Source: Cronobacter dublinensis subsp. dublinensis LMG 23823
GTDB lineage: Bacteria; Pseudomonadota; Gammaproteobacteria; Enterobacterales; Enterobacteriaceae
Reading direction: 5' to 3'
NCBI RefSeq assembly: GCF_001277235.1
Contig: NZ_CP012266.1
Span: forward strand, 2,294,001-2,358,000
DNA length: 64,000 nucleotides
In this document: positions 9,591 through 17,916 of the stretch, one piece after another
How positions within the stretch are numbered: position 1 is the first letter of the stretch
How the letters are laid out: each line of letters opens with the position of its first letter
Made by a program: the position numbers and the translations under genes
The notes under the pieces: model-generated
What the model saw: the letters and a program-made list of their open reading frames with translations, nothing else
What the model was told of the DNA's origin: nothing
Databases searched by the model: none

Positions 9591-9857
9591 TCAGTACGCG
9601 GCGCAGGCGCCGGAGGCGAGCGCCGCTTCGCTGCAACGTTTGCCGTTGGGCAGCGCGCACATGCCGGTCGTTGTGCCGTCAAGCTGACGCGCGACCGACA
9701 TCGAACCGCCCACCATCGCGCAGTTCGCCTGGCCTGCGCTCGACATCGCCGCCCGCATTCCCGGCGGCACGTGGGCCGCTGTGGCCTGCTGAACGGGTTC
9801 GCTGCTGCATGCCGATAATAGTAACGCGGCACATCCTACCCAAAACGCTGCTCGCAT
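9591..9857 (-). CDS. ydbJ: YdbJ, DUF333 lipoprotein
   Basis: Small lipoprotein of 88 residues with lipobox LSAC (Cys17) and a mature DUF333 module that begins NCAMVGGSMSVARQLDGTT and ends CALPNGKRCSEAALASGAC. The DUF333 domain is a cysteine-containing fold often seen in periplasmic or outer-membrane lipoproteins; its function is unknown. Order ldhA-hslJ-ydbJ-ydbK is that of E. coli. The start has GAAAGGGGAG upstream of the ATG at 9857. Confidence 0.9.
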   Translation of the reverse strand: MRAAFWVGCAALLLSACSSEPVQQATAAHVPPGMRAAMSSAGQANCAMVGGSMSVARQLDGTTTGMCALPNGKRCSEAALASGACAAY

Positions 9858-10133
9858 GTTTCTCCCCTTTCGTTGACAAGCAAAACCTGAGCATCATAGG
9901 CCGCCCGGCGCGGCGCGTCGAGATTCGCGCTGCTGCTTTTTTGGACAAAGACACATTTTTTTGCCTTTTTCAGCCAGGCGCGCTTGATCCTGCGCATAAA
10001 ACCATTCACTTCGCGAATAGTCAGTACACAAAAACGAAAATCCCGCCTGCGGCCCTTTGCTAAAATTCCCTTATTACTACAGGGTCTGTTTTTTACGCCG
10101 ACCTGACAATGTGTCGCAATGTAAGGGTCTCTT

Positions 10134-13100
10134 ATGATTACTATCGACGGCAACGGCGCAGTCGCTTCAGTCGCTTTTCGCACCAGTGAAGTTATCGCGA
10201 TTTACCCCATCACACCGAGTTCCACCATGGCGGAGCAGGCCGATGCCTGGGCGGGCAACGGCATGAAAAACGTCTGGGGCGACGTGCCGCGTGTGGTGGA
10301 GATGCAATCCGAGGCAGGCGCTATCGCCACCGTCCACGGCGCGCTCCAGACCGGCGCGCTCTCCACGTCGTTCACCTCCTCCCAGGGCCTGCTGCTGATG
10401 ATCCCGACGCTTTACAAGCTCGCGGGCCAGCTCACGCCATTTGTGCTGCACGTCGCGGCGCGCACCGTCGCCACCCATGCGCTGTCGATTTTTGGCGATC
10501 ACTCGGACGTCATGGCCGTGCGCCAGACGGGCTGCGCGATGCTTTGCGCGGGCAGCGTCCAGGAGGCGCAGGATTTCGCCCTGATTTCCCATATTGCCAC
10601 GCTGAAAAGCCGCGTGCCGTTTATTCATTTCTTCGATGGGTTTCGCACCTCGCACGAGATCAATAAAATCGCGCCGCTGGCCGATGAGACGATCCGCGCG
10701 CTGCTGCCGCAGGCGGAGATCGACGCCCACCGCGCCCGCGCGCTGAACCCGGAACACCCGGTTATTCGCGGCACCTCCGCCAACCCGGACACCTATTTCC
10801 AGTCCCGAGAAGCGACCAACCCCTGGTATAACGCGGTCTATGATCATGTCGAACAGGCGATGAACGATTTTGCAGCCGCCACGGGCCGCCAGTACAAGCC
10901 GTTCGAGTATTACGGTCACCCGCAGGCCGAACGGGTCATTATTCTGATGGGATCCGCCAGCGGCACCTGCGAAGAAGTGGTGGACGAACTGCTCACGCGC
11001 GGCGAGAAAGTGGGCGTGCTGAAAGTGCGTCTGTTCCGCCCGTTCAGCGCGCATCATCTGCTGGAAGCCCTGCCGCACAGCGCGCAGCGCATCGCGGTGC
11101 TTGATCGCACCAAAGAGCCGGGGGCCCTCGCCGAGCCGCTCTACCTGGATGTCATGACCGCGCTTGCCGAGGCCGTTAACCGCGGCGAGCGCGACCGCCT
11201 GCCGCGCGTTATCGGCGGCCGTTACGGGCTTTCGTCCAAAGAGTTCGGCCCGGACTGCGTGCTGGCGGTGTTTAACGAGCTGAGCGCCGCGCAACCGAAG
11301 CCGCGCTTTACCGTCGGCATCTATGACGACGTGACGCACCTGTCGCTGCCGCTGCCGGAGAACACGCTGCCTTCCCATGCGCGTCTCGAAGCGCTGTTCT
11401 ACGGGCTTGGCAGCGACGGCAGCGTCTCGGCCACCAAGAACAACATCAAAATCATCGGCAACGCCACGCCGTGGTACGCCCAGGGCTATTTTGTTTACGA
11501 CTCCAAAAAAGCGGGCGGTCTGACGGTGTCGCACCTGCGCGTCAGCGAGCGGCCGATTAACTCCGCGTATCTGGTGAGCCAGGCGGATTTTGTCGGCTGT
11601 CATCAGTTGCAGTTTATCGATAAATACCCGATGGCTGAGCGCCTCAAACATGGCGGTATTTTTCTTATCAACACCCCGTACCCGCCGGAAGAGGTCTGGC
11701 ACCGGCTGCCGCAGGAAGTCCAGGCGGAGCTCAATAACAAAGAAGCGCGGGTGTATGTGGTTAACGCCGCGAAAATTGCCCGTGAATGCCAGCTGGGCGC
11801 GCGCATCAACACCGTGATGCAGATGGCGTTTTTCCATCTCACACAAATCCTGCCGGGAGAGAGCGCGCTGGAGGCGCTACAGGGCGCTATCGCCAAAAGT
11901 TACAGCAGCAAAGGCCAGGAGCTGGTGGCGCGTAACTGGCAGGCGCTGGTGCTGGCCCGCGAGTCGGTCTGCGAAGTGGCGCGCCAGCCGGTCGACGCGC
12001 AGAGCCATCTGCGCCCGCCGGTGGTCTCCGACGCCGCGCCCGATTTCGTGAAAACCGTCACCGCCGCGATGCTCGCCGGGCTTGGCGACGCGCTGCCCGT
12101 TTCCGCGCTGCCGCCGGACGGCACCTGGCCGCTCGGCACCACGCAGTGGGAGAAACGCAATATCGCCGAGGCGATCCCCATCTGGAAGGAAGAACTCTGC
12201 ACACAGTGCAACCACTGCGTCGCTGCCTGTCCGCACTCGGCGATCCGCGCCAAAGTGGTGGCGCCTGAGGCTCTCGCCGACGCGCCCTCTTCGCTTGCCT
12301 CGCTGGATGTGAAATCGCGCGACATGCGCGGCCAGAAATATGTGCTCCAGGTGGCGCCGGAAGACTGCACCGGCTGTAACCTGTGCGTCGAGGTCTGCCC
12401 GGCGAAAGACCGCCAGAACCCGGAAATTAAAGCCATCAATATGATGTCGCGCCTGGAGCATGTGGAGGAAGAAAAACGCCACTACGATTTCTTCCTGGGG
12501 CTGCCGGAAATCGACCGCAGCACGCTTGAGCGTATCGACATCCGCACCTCGCAGCTCATTACGCCGCTGTTTGAATACTCCGGCGCCTGCTCCGGCTGCG
12601 GCGAAACGCCCTATATCAAACTGCTGACCCAGCTCTACGGCGATCGGCTGCTTATCGCCAACGCCACCGGCTGTTCGTCGATTTACGGCGGAAACCTGCC
12701 CTCGACGCCTTACACCACCGACGCGAACGGCCGCGGCCCGGCCTGGGCTAACTCGCTGTTTGAAGATAATGCGGAGTTCGGCCTCGGTTTTCGCTTAACG
12801 GTTGACCAGCACAAAGCGCGCGTGGAGCGCCTGCTGACGCAGTTCGCCGACAAACTGACGCCGGAACTGTACGAGGCGCTGCGAAGCGACGCCACGCCTG
12901 ACGTGCGCCGCGAACAGGTCGCCGCGTTACGCCAGCAGTTACGCGATGTGGAGGGCGCGCAGGCGCTTCTGACGGATGCCGACGCGCTGGTGGAGAAATC
13001 CATCTGGCTGATTGGCGGCGACGGCTGGGCGTATGACATCGGCTTCGGCGGGCTCGACCATGTGCTGAGCCTCACCGAAAACGTCAATATTCTGGTGCTC

Positions 13101-13655
13101 GATACGCAGTGCTATTCGAATACCGGCGGCCAGGCATCGAAGGCGACGCCGCTCGGCGCGGTAACGAAATTCGGCGAGCACGGCAAGCGCAAAGCGCGCA
13201 AAGATCTGGGCGTGAGCATGATGATGTACGGGCATGTTTATGTGGCGCAGATTTCGCTTGGCGCGCAGCTTAACCAGACGGTCAAAGCGATTCAGGAGGC
13301 GGAAGCCTACCCCGGCCCGTCGCTGATTATCGCTTACAGCCCCTGCGAGGAGCACGGCTATGACCTGGCGCTGAGCCATGACCAGATGCGCCAGCTCACC
13401 GCGACGGGCTTCTGGCCGCTGTACCGCTTCGACCCGCGCCGCGCCGACGAAGGCAAGCTGCCGCTGGCGCTAGACTCGCGTCCGCCGTCGGACGCGCTGG
13501 CGGAAACCCTGCTTGCCGAGCAGCGCTTCCGTCGCTTGAATGCCCAGCAGCCGGAGGTGGCCGAGCAGCTCTGGAAAGATGCCGCCGCCGACCTGCAAAA
13601 ACGCTACGACTTCCTGGCGCAGCTCGCGGGCAAAGCCGAAAAAGCCAGCGAGTAA
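10134..13655 (+). CDS. nifJ: Pyruvate:flavodoxin/ferredoxin oxidoreductase
   Basis: Single-chain thiamine-diphosphate and iron-sulfur enzyme that splits pyruvate with CoA to acetyl-CoA, CO2 and reduced flavodoxin or ferredoxin; called YdbK in E. coli. Length 1173 residues is normal. Domains in order: pyrimidine-binding domain I (starts MITIDGNGAVASVAFRTSEV), gamma and domain II/III regions, two [4Fe-4S] clusters (CTQCNHCVAACP near 688 and CTGCNLCVEVCP near 744), the C-terminal TPP domain with CSGCGETPY near 818 and the Mg/TPP motif GDGWAYDIGFGGLDHVL near 961. It stands alone, with its terminator inside the end of the convergent gene. The role may be electron supply under oxidative or anaerobic conditions (family knowledge). 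Confidence 0.97.
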   Translation: MITIDGNGAVASVAFRTSEVIAIYPITPSSTMAEQADAWAGNGMKNVWGDVPRVVEMQSEAGAIATVHGALQTGALSTSFTSSQGLLLMIPTLYKLAGQLTPFVLHVAARTVATHALSIFGDHSDVMAVRQTGCAMLCAGSVQEAQDFALISHIATLKSRVPFIHFFDGFRTSHEINKIAPLADETIRALLPQAEIDAHRARALNPEHPVIRGTSANPDTYFQSREATNPWYNAVYDHVEQAMNDFAAATGRQYKPFEYYGHPQAERVIILMGSASGTCEEVVDELLTRGEKVGVLKVRLFRPFSAHHLLEALPHSAQRIAVLDRTKEPGALAEPLYLDVMTALAEAVNRGERDRLPRVIGGRYGLSSKEFGPDCVLAVFNELSAAQPKPRFTVGIYDDVTHLSLPLPENTLPSHARLEALFYGLGSDGSVSATKNNIKIIGNATPWYAQGYFVYDSKKAGGLTVSHLRVSERPINSAYLVSQADFVGCHQLQFIDKYPMAERLKHGGIFLINTPYPPEEVWHRLPQEVQAELNNKEARVYVVNAAKIARECQLGARINTVMQMAFFHLTQILPGESALEALQGAIAKSYSSKGQELVARNWQALVLARESVCEVARQPVDAQSHLRPPVVSDAAPDFVKTVTAAMLAGLGDALPVSALPPDGTWPLGTTQWEKRNIAEAIPIWKEELCTQCNHCVAACPHSAIRAKVVAPEALADAPSSLASLDVKSRDMRGQKYVLQVAPEDCTGCNLCVEVCPAKDRQNPEIKAINMMSRLEHVEEEKRHYDFFLGLPEIDRSTLERIDIRTSQLITPLFEYSGACSGCGETPYIKLLTQLYGDRLLIANATGCSSIYGGNLPSTPYTTDANGRGPAWANSLFEDNAEFGLGFRLTVDQHKARVERLLTQFADKLTPELYEALRSDATPDVRREQVAALRQQLRDVEGAQALLTDADALVEKSIWLIGGDGWAYDIGFGGLDHVLSLTENVNILVLDTQCYSNTGGQASKATPLGAVTKFGEHGKRKARKDLGVSMMMYGHVYVAQISLGAQLNQTVKAIQEAEAYPGPSLIIAYSPCEEHGYDLALSHDQMRQLTATGFWPLYRFDPRRADEGKLPLALDSRPPSDALAETLLAEQRFRRLNAQQPEVAEQLWKDAAADLQKRYDFLAQLAGKAEKASE

Positions 13656-13656
13656 T

Positions 13657-14754
13657 TTAGCGCTTCGCGTTATCGCCCCTGTTTTTGGCAGGGGCGTTTT
13701 CACCCAGCTCTTCCCGGCTTAATACGCGATACCAGGTAAATTTATCGCCGGTAGTGCATTTTACCGCCACGCCGTGCAGATCCCCGTCCTTAATAAAAAA
13801 ACCGCGGTACTGATTTTCGCCCACCGCTAAATAACGCGCCTTTTCGCCAAGCTCATAAATGGTTTGATAGCGCTCGCCGCAGCGAAAAGTGGTGCGGGTA
13901 TCGAACTGGTAAAAGGAATTTAATAACGCGCCGCCAATGGTGCGGGTATTGGCCATAATCAAACCGGGCATCACGCTGGCGAATGCCGCGACCAGTAATA
14001 TCTGACTGCTCATGGGAACAGAAACGCGTTTTTTACGTCGCCGTACGCTGGCTTCTATAAAAACGGAAACCAGCATGATTAAGATATAGGAGATATTAAA
14101 AGCAATAAACGCGGCCATAAATAGCGTCAGGCACCAGGCGGTATAGGGCATTTGCGCTGACGAAATATCCCAGGATTCGACCAGCACCGCACTGGCCAGC
14201 ATTTTGGCGAAAAAGAGCACTAGTGCGAGCACCAGCGGCCAGGCTTTCCCGAGAATGGAGGCCACTGGCGGCGTCAACACTGATGTACAGAGCAAATAAA
14301 AGCGCACCAGGCAGATGGCGCCAAACAGGCAACAGGCCGCGACCAGCGACCACACCACCGTGCCCGACGCATGCGCGACCGCGAGCAGAAAGCTTGCCGA
14401 GAGCAACACCATCGTGGCTCTTGCCATCGCTATCAGCCCTTTCACCCGGCTGTACTGCTGGCGCGGTAAAAACCGCTTCAGGCGTTTGCGCTCCTGAGCG
14501 TGAAACGCCGCCCGCCCGTGGTATTCGACGATATACGCGCAGATCCACAGCATAGTAAACCAGACCGCCGCGCCCACGAGCGACGGGTGGTGGGTTTTAT
14601 TAGCGATAGCAAGCAGCACGAGCGTAATGACCCAGTTAACGCTCCAGAAGAGAATAAGCGCGGGCAGCTGGCGCGAGAGTTTATGCAATACAGCGAACAT
14701 GACCTTCCCTGTGTCGAAATGCGTACCAAACAGGATGGCGAAAGCGCCCACCAT
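13657..14754 (-). CDS. Hypothetical polytopic inner-membrane protein
   Basis: Unrecognised membrane protein of 365 residues from the ATG at 14754; a TTG at 14778 would add eight residues and neither start has a clear ribosome site. About seven hydrophobic helices are visible, for example MVGAFAILFGTHF, ALILFWSVNWVITLVLLAI, ATMVLLSASFLLAV, WPLVLALVLFFAKMLASAVL and ISYILIMLVSVFI, separated by basic loops (RKRLKRFLPRQQ; ASVRRRKKRVS). After the last helix comes a soluble tail of about 100 residues, beginning at NTRTIGGALLNSFYQ, with two Cys (TTFRCGERYQ and AVKCTTGDKF) that could form a periplasmic disulfide. In E. coli the place beside ydbK is taken by ompN. No function proposed. Confidence 0.75.
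   Translation of the reverse strand: MVGAFAILFGTHFDTGKVMFAVLHKLSRQLPALILFWSVNWVITLVLLAIANKTHHPSLVGAAVWFTMLWICAYIVEYHGRAAFHAQERKRLKRFLPRQQYSRVKGLIAMARATMVLLSASFLLAVAHASGTVVWSLVAACCLFGAICLVRFYLLCTSVLTPPVASILGKAWPLVLALVLFFAKMLASAVLVESWDISSAQMPYTAWCLTLFMAAFIAFNISYILIMLVSVFIEASVRRRKKRVSVPMSSQILLVAAFASVMPGLIMANTRTIGGALLNSFYQFDTRTTFRCGERYQTIYELGEKARYLAVGENQYRGFFIKDGDLHGVAVKCTTGDKFTWYRVLSREELGENAPAKNRGDNAKR
13674..13700 (+). terminator. Terminator of nifJ, inside the next gene's 3' end
   Basis: CGCCCCTG and CAGGGGCG form an 8-bp stem with a 7-base loop, followed by TTTT. It is 20 bases after the nifJ stop and lies within the final codons of the convergent gene at 13657. Confidence 0.75.
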
Positions 14755-14944
14755 AATGAGAAAGAGTTTTAGTGGCAACCTGCCCGCACGGGTTTAATTA
14801 CCCGTCGTCACTATTGGGTTTTAAATAATCATAACCACTGCTCCTCCCTGAATTAGGAGAGGCGGCCAGGTATAATCTGAAGTTGAAATTCGTTATACTC
14901 CGCCGCCTGCCTGCAAGGGTTTAATAAAAACGTCGGAGAAAAAG

Positions 14945-15022
14945 ATGCATACATTAGGAATGATTATTGGCGCGCTGATTGTTGTTTTTATCGTCATGGC
15001 GATGAAAAAGCGTAAGCGTTAA
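14945..15022 (+). CDS. 25-residue single-helix membrane microprotein
   Basis: Short gene not flagged by length-limited gene finding. GGAGAAAAAG stands directly before ATG at 14945 and gives 25 residues: a hydrophobic helix (LGMIIGALIVVFIVMAM) closed by the basic tail KKRKR. The composition is exactly that of enterobacterial stress-type microproteins of one transmembrane helix, and the basic tail predicts N-out/C-in topology. A stem-loop with T-rich tail follows at 15035. The upstream 160 bases carry an AT-rich stretch suitable for a promoter. I do not recognise a named homologue with certainty. Confidence 0.72.
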   Translation: MHTLGMIIGALIVVFIVMAMKKRKR

Positions 15023-15034
15023 TGCCGCACGCCA

Positions 15035-15063
15035 GCGCCGCGTCCCTGCGGCGCTTGTGTTTT
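15035..15063 (+). terminator. Hairpin after the microprotein gene
   Basis: GCGCCGC / GCGGCGC stem with a 6-base loop followed by TGTGTTTT. It runs into the last codon of the convergent adhP. Confidence 0.65.
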
Positions 15064-16093
15064 ACAGCGACATATCCACCACGATACGCCCGGTAATTTT
15101 GCCGTTGCGCATACGGTCGAAAATATCGTTGATATTCTCCAGCGGCTCCACCGCAATCTCCGCCGCCACTTTTTTATGCCCGGCGAAATCCAGCGCCTCC
15201 TGCAAATCTTTACGCGTGCCCACGATAGATCCGCGCACCGTCGTGCCGTCCAGCACCATATCAAAGATAGAGAGATCGAATTTGCCCGGCGGCAGACCGT
15301 TTAACACCATTGTACCGCCGCGACGCATCATGGTGGTCGCCTGCGCGAACGCCTTCGGCGACACCGCCGTCACCAGCACGCCTTTCGCGCCGCCGAAGGT
15401 GTCGTGGAAATAGGTGCCAGGATCGACCTCCAGCGCGTTGGCGGTGACCTGCGCCCCGAGACGTTTGGCGAACGCCAGCTTGTCATCGTCGATATCCACC
15501 GCCGCCACGTTCAGGCCCATCGCGTTGGCGTACTGGATAGCCAGATGCCCTAACCCGCCGATGCCGGAAATCACCACCCAGTCGCCCGCTTTGGTGTCAG
15601 TCATCTTCAGCCCTTTATAGACCGTGACGCCCGCGCAGAGGATGGGCGCGATACTGTTGAAATCGACGTTATCCGGCAGAATACCGACGTAGTTCGCGTC
15701 GGCGAGACAATATTCGGCGAAGCTGCCGTTGACCGAATAGCCGGAGTTCTGCTGGCCGTGGCAGAGCGTTTCCCAGCCGCCGAGACAGTGTTCGCAGTGG
15801 CCGCACGCGGAGTAGAGCCACGGCACGCCGACGCGATCGCCCTCTTTGATATGCGTCACGCCCTGGCCGACCGCCACCACGTGCCCCACGCCCTCATGCC
15901 CCGGAATAAACGGCGGATTCGGCTTCACCGGCCAGTCGCCTTCGGCGGCGTGGAGATCGGTATGGCAGACGCCGGTGGCGGCGATTTTCACCAGCACCTT
16001 GCCCGGCGTCACTTCCGGCACCAGCACTTCCTGGATCTCCAGCGGTTGCCCGAAGGCTTTGACCACTGCCGCTTTCATTTTCATCACTTTCAT
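15062..16093 (-). CDS. adhP: Zinc-dependent alcohol dehydrogenase AdhP type
   Basis: NAD-dependent medium-chain alcohol dehydrogenase, interconverting ethanol (and other primary alcohols) with aldehydes. Catalytic zinc ligands are Cys in GVCHTDLH, His in GHEGVGHVV and Cys in PILCAGVTVYKG; four structural-zinc cysteines lie in CGHCEHCLGGWETLC; the Rossmann motif is GIGGLGHLAIQYA. Start choice is not settled: ATG at 16093 has GAGGTG four bases upstream, while internal ATGs at 16084 and 16078 would give lengths closer to E. coli AdhP. It is the second gene of an operon, 32 bases behind the aldehyde dehydrogenase, and so shares its sigma-54 promoter. Confidence 0.93.
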   Translation of the reverse strand: MKVMKMKAAVVKAFGQPLEIQEVLVPEVTPGKVLVKIAATGVCHTDLHAAEGDWPVKPNPPFIPGHEGVGHVVAVGQGVTHIKEGDRVGVPWLYSACGHCEHCLGGWETLCHGQQNSGYSVNGSFAEYCLADANYVGILPDNVDFNSIAPILCAGVTVYKGLKMTDTKAGDWVVISGIGGLGHLAIQYANAMGLNVAAVDIDDDKLAFAKRLGAQVTANALEVDPGTYFHDTFGGAKGVLVTAVSPKAFAQATTMMRRGGTMVLNGLPPGKFDLSIFDMVLDGTTVRGSIVGTRKDLQEALDFAGHKKVAAEIAVEPLENINDIFDRMRNGKITGRIVVDMSL

Positions 16094-16125
16094 CGGTCAC
16101 CTCGTTAACGGATAGTTCAGATGGA

Positions 16126-17646
16126 TCAGAAAAGGTTCAGAGGCTGGATGTCGTAGCTGACCAGCAGATTTTTCACCTGCTGGTAATGTTCCAGCGCTTT
16201 CTTGTGGGTTTCGCGGCCGATACCGGAATTTTTGTAGCCCCCAAAGGCGGCATGGGCCGGGTACAGGTGGTAGCAGTTAGTCCAGACGCGGCCCGCTTTG
16301 ATTTCGCGGCCCATGCGCCAGGCCAGATTGGTGTCGCGCGTCCAGAGACCCGCGCCGAGGCCAAATTCGGTGGCGTTCGCAAGCTTCAGCGCCTCGTCGG
16401 CGTCTTTAAAGGTGGTGATGCCGATAACCGGCCCGAAGATCTCTTCCTGGAAGAAGCGCATCTCGTTTTCGCCTTTAATCAGCGTCGGCTCGATGTAGAA
16501 GCCCTTCTCCAGCGCCGCGCCGTGGTTCAGGCGCGAGCCGCCCGCGAGGATCTGGCCGCCCTCGCCGCGCGCGATGTCGATGTAGGAGAGAATTTTGTCG
16601 AACTGCTCCTGAGAAGCCTGCGCGCCTATCATGGTCTCGGTGTCATAGGGGTCGCCTTTACGAATGTTGGCCATACGCGCCAGCACGCGCTCCATAAAGG
16701 GTTCGTAAATCGATTCCTGAATCAGGGCGCGGGACGGACAGGTACATACTTCGCCCTGGTTAAAGAAGCCCAGCACCAGCCCTTCAGCCGCTTTTTCGAT
16801 AAATTCAGGCTCGGCCTGCATGATGTCGGCAAAGTAAATATTAGGCGACTTCCCGCCAAGCTCCACGGTGCTGGGGATAATACTTTCCGCCGCGCACGAG
16901 AGAATGTGCCGACCGACCGGCGTGGAGCCGGTAAACGCGATTTTATCGATGCGCTTGCTGCGCGCCAGCGCTTCGCCCGCCTCCTGACCGAAACCATGTA
17001 CCACGTTGACCACGCCAGGCGGCAGCAGATCGCCGATAAGCTCCATCAGCACCGAAATCCCAAGCGGAGTCTGTTCGGCGGGTTTAAGCACCACGCAGTT
17101 GCCCGCCGCAAGCGCCGGCCCAAGTTTCCAGGCGGCCATCAGGATCGGGAAGTTCCAGGGGATGATCTGGCCGACCACGCCGAGCGGTTCATAAATGTGA
17201 TAGGCGACGGTGTACTGGTCGATTTCCGCCACGCTCCCTTCCTGCGCGCGCAGGCAACCGGCGAAGTAACGGAAGTGATCCACCGCCAGCGGGATATCGG
17301 CGTTGAGCGTTTCGCGCACGGGTTTGCCGTTATCCCAGCTTTCGGTGAGCGCCAGTTGTTCGATATGGCCCGCCATGCGGTCGGCAATCGCCAGCAGCAG
17401 GTTCGAGCGCTCCTGCACGCTGGTTTTGCCCCAGGCGGGCGCGGCGGCGTGTGCCGCATCCAGCGCGCGTTCGATATCGGCAGCGCCTGAGCGCGGGAAC
17501 TCTGCCACCACGGCGCCCGTCACCGGCGTCGTATTGGTGAAATATTGTCCTTCGACAGGCTCGACAAACTGACCGCCAATGTAATTTCCATAACGCTGTT
17601 TAAAGCTAACGAGAGCACCAGGCTGACCGGGGTGAGCATATTTCAT
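16126..17646 (-). CDS. NAD-dependent aldehyde dehydrogenase, AldB/ExaC/AcoD type
   Basis: Oxidises acetaldehyde or similar aldehydes to the acid. The 506 residues resemble E. coli AldB and Pseudomonas ExaC throughout. Catalytic Cys lies in FNQGEVCTCPSRALIQ, with a second Cys beside it, typical of this subgroup; the general base Glu is in VELGGKSPN; the cofactor motif is FTGSTPVGR. It is first in the operon with adhP, preceded by a sigma-54 promoter, and divergent from an AcoR-like activator. Together the pair would turn ethanol to acetate. It could be named aldB or acoD; the gene symbol is left open because AldB in E. coli lies elsewhere. Confidence 0.92.
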   Translation of the reverse strand: MKYAHPGQPGALVSFKQRYGNYIGGQFVEPVEGQYFTNTTPVTGAVVAEFPRSGAADIERALDAAHAAAPAWGKTSVQERSNLLLAIADRMAGHIEQLALTESWDNGKPVRETLNADIPLAVDHFRYFAGCLRAQEGSVAEIDQYTVAYHIYEPLGVVGQIIPWNFPILMAAWKLGPALAAGNCVVLKPAEQTPLGISVLMELIGDLLPPGVVNVVHGFGQEAGEALARSKRIDKIAFTGSTPVGRHILSCAAESIIPSTVELGGKSPNIYFADIMQAEPEFIEKAAEGLVLGFFNQGEVCTCPSRALIQESIYEPFMERVLARMANIRKGDPYDTETMIGAQASQEQFDKILSYIDIARGEGGQILAGGSRLNHGAALEKGFYIEPTLIKGENEMRFFQEEIFGPVIGITTFKDADEALKLANATEFGLGAGLWTRDTNLAWRMGREIKAGRVWTNCYHLYPAHAAFGGYKNSGIGRETHKKALEHYQQVKNLLVSYDIQPLNLF

Positions 17647-17709
17647 GGCAGATTCCTCAGTGTAGCGACAATCGGTTAAGCACAGTCTGCTGTGCGGCAG
17701 GGAGAGTTA

Positions 17710-17725
17710 AGCAGTTCTTATGCCA
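17710..17725 (-). promoter_or_regulatory. Sigma-54 (-24/-12) promoter of the ald-adhP operon
   Basis: Reading leftwards, TGGCATAAGAACTGCT keeps the GG-N10-GC spacing required by sigma-54 and differs from TGGCACR-N4-TTGCW at two places. Predicted start of transcription is near 17699, leaving a 5' leader of about 53 bases before the aldehyde dehydrogenase. The neighbouring activator gene is of the sigma-54-dependent class. Confidence 0.75.
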
Positions 17726-17796
17726 GAATGGCGCACCCGGTGAGTGCCATTTTTAAATTCAATAAAAACAATAACTTTTTCAAAAGTCGCCGTGCG

Positions 17797-17830
17797 TTTC
17801 CGGGGCACTGTCTGCACCGAGCCCCGGAAA
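17797..17830. repeat. Perfect 10-bp inverted repeat in the divergent region
   Basis: TTTCCGGGGC and GCCCCGGAAA are perfect inverse copies with a 14-base spacer. No T-run follows, so it is more likely an operator or leader structure than a terminator. It is centred about 115 bases upstream of the predicted sigma-54 start site. Confidence 0.6.
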
Positions 17831-17842
17831 ATGTCGCGGAAC

Positions 17843-17870
17843 TGTGTCATGTGTCGCAACACATGGAACA
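17843..17870. promoter_or_regulatory. Putative activator binding site (imperfect palindrome)
   Basis: TGTGTCATGTGT and ACACATGGAACA are inverted copies with 10 of 12 positions matching around a 4-base centre; the core ATGTGT-N4-ACACAT is perfect. At about 155 bases upstream of the sigma-54 start site it is well placed as an upstream activating sequence for the divergent AcoR-like protein. Confidence 0.6.
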
Positions 17871-17916
17871 CTAAACTGCTACATATTTGAAACATATACA
17901 CTCACCGGAGAACGCC

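Noticed and set aside
10167..11846. Minus-strand frame of 559 codons opposite nifJ
   Set aside because: Shadow of the well-supported nifJ frame.
13656..15061. MicC small RNA expected near nifJ (ydbK)
   Set aside because: E. coli carries micC beside ompN/ydbK, but no matching sequence or ompN is seen here.
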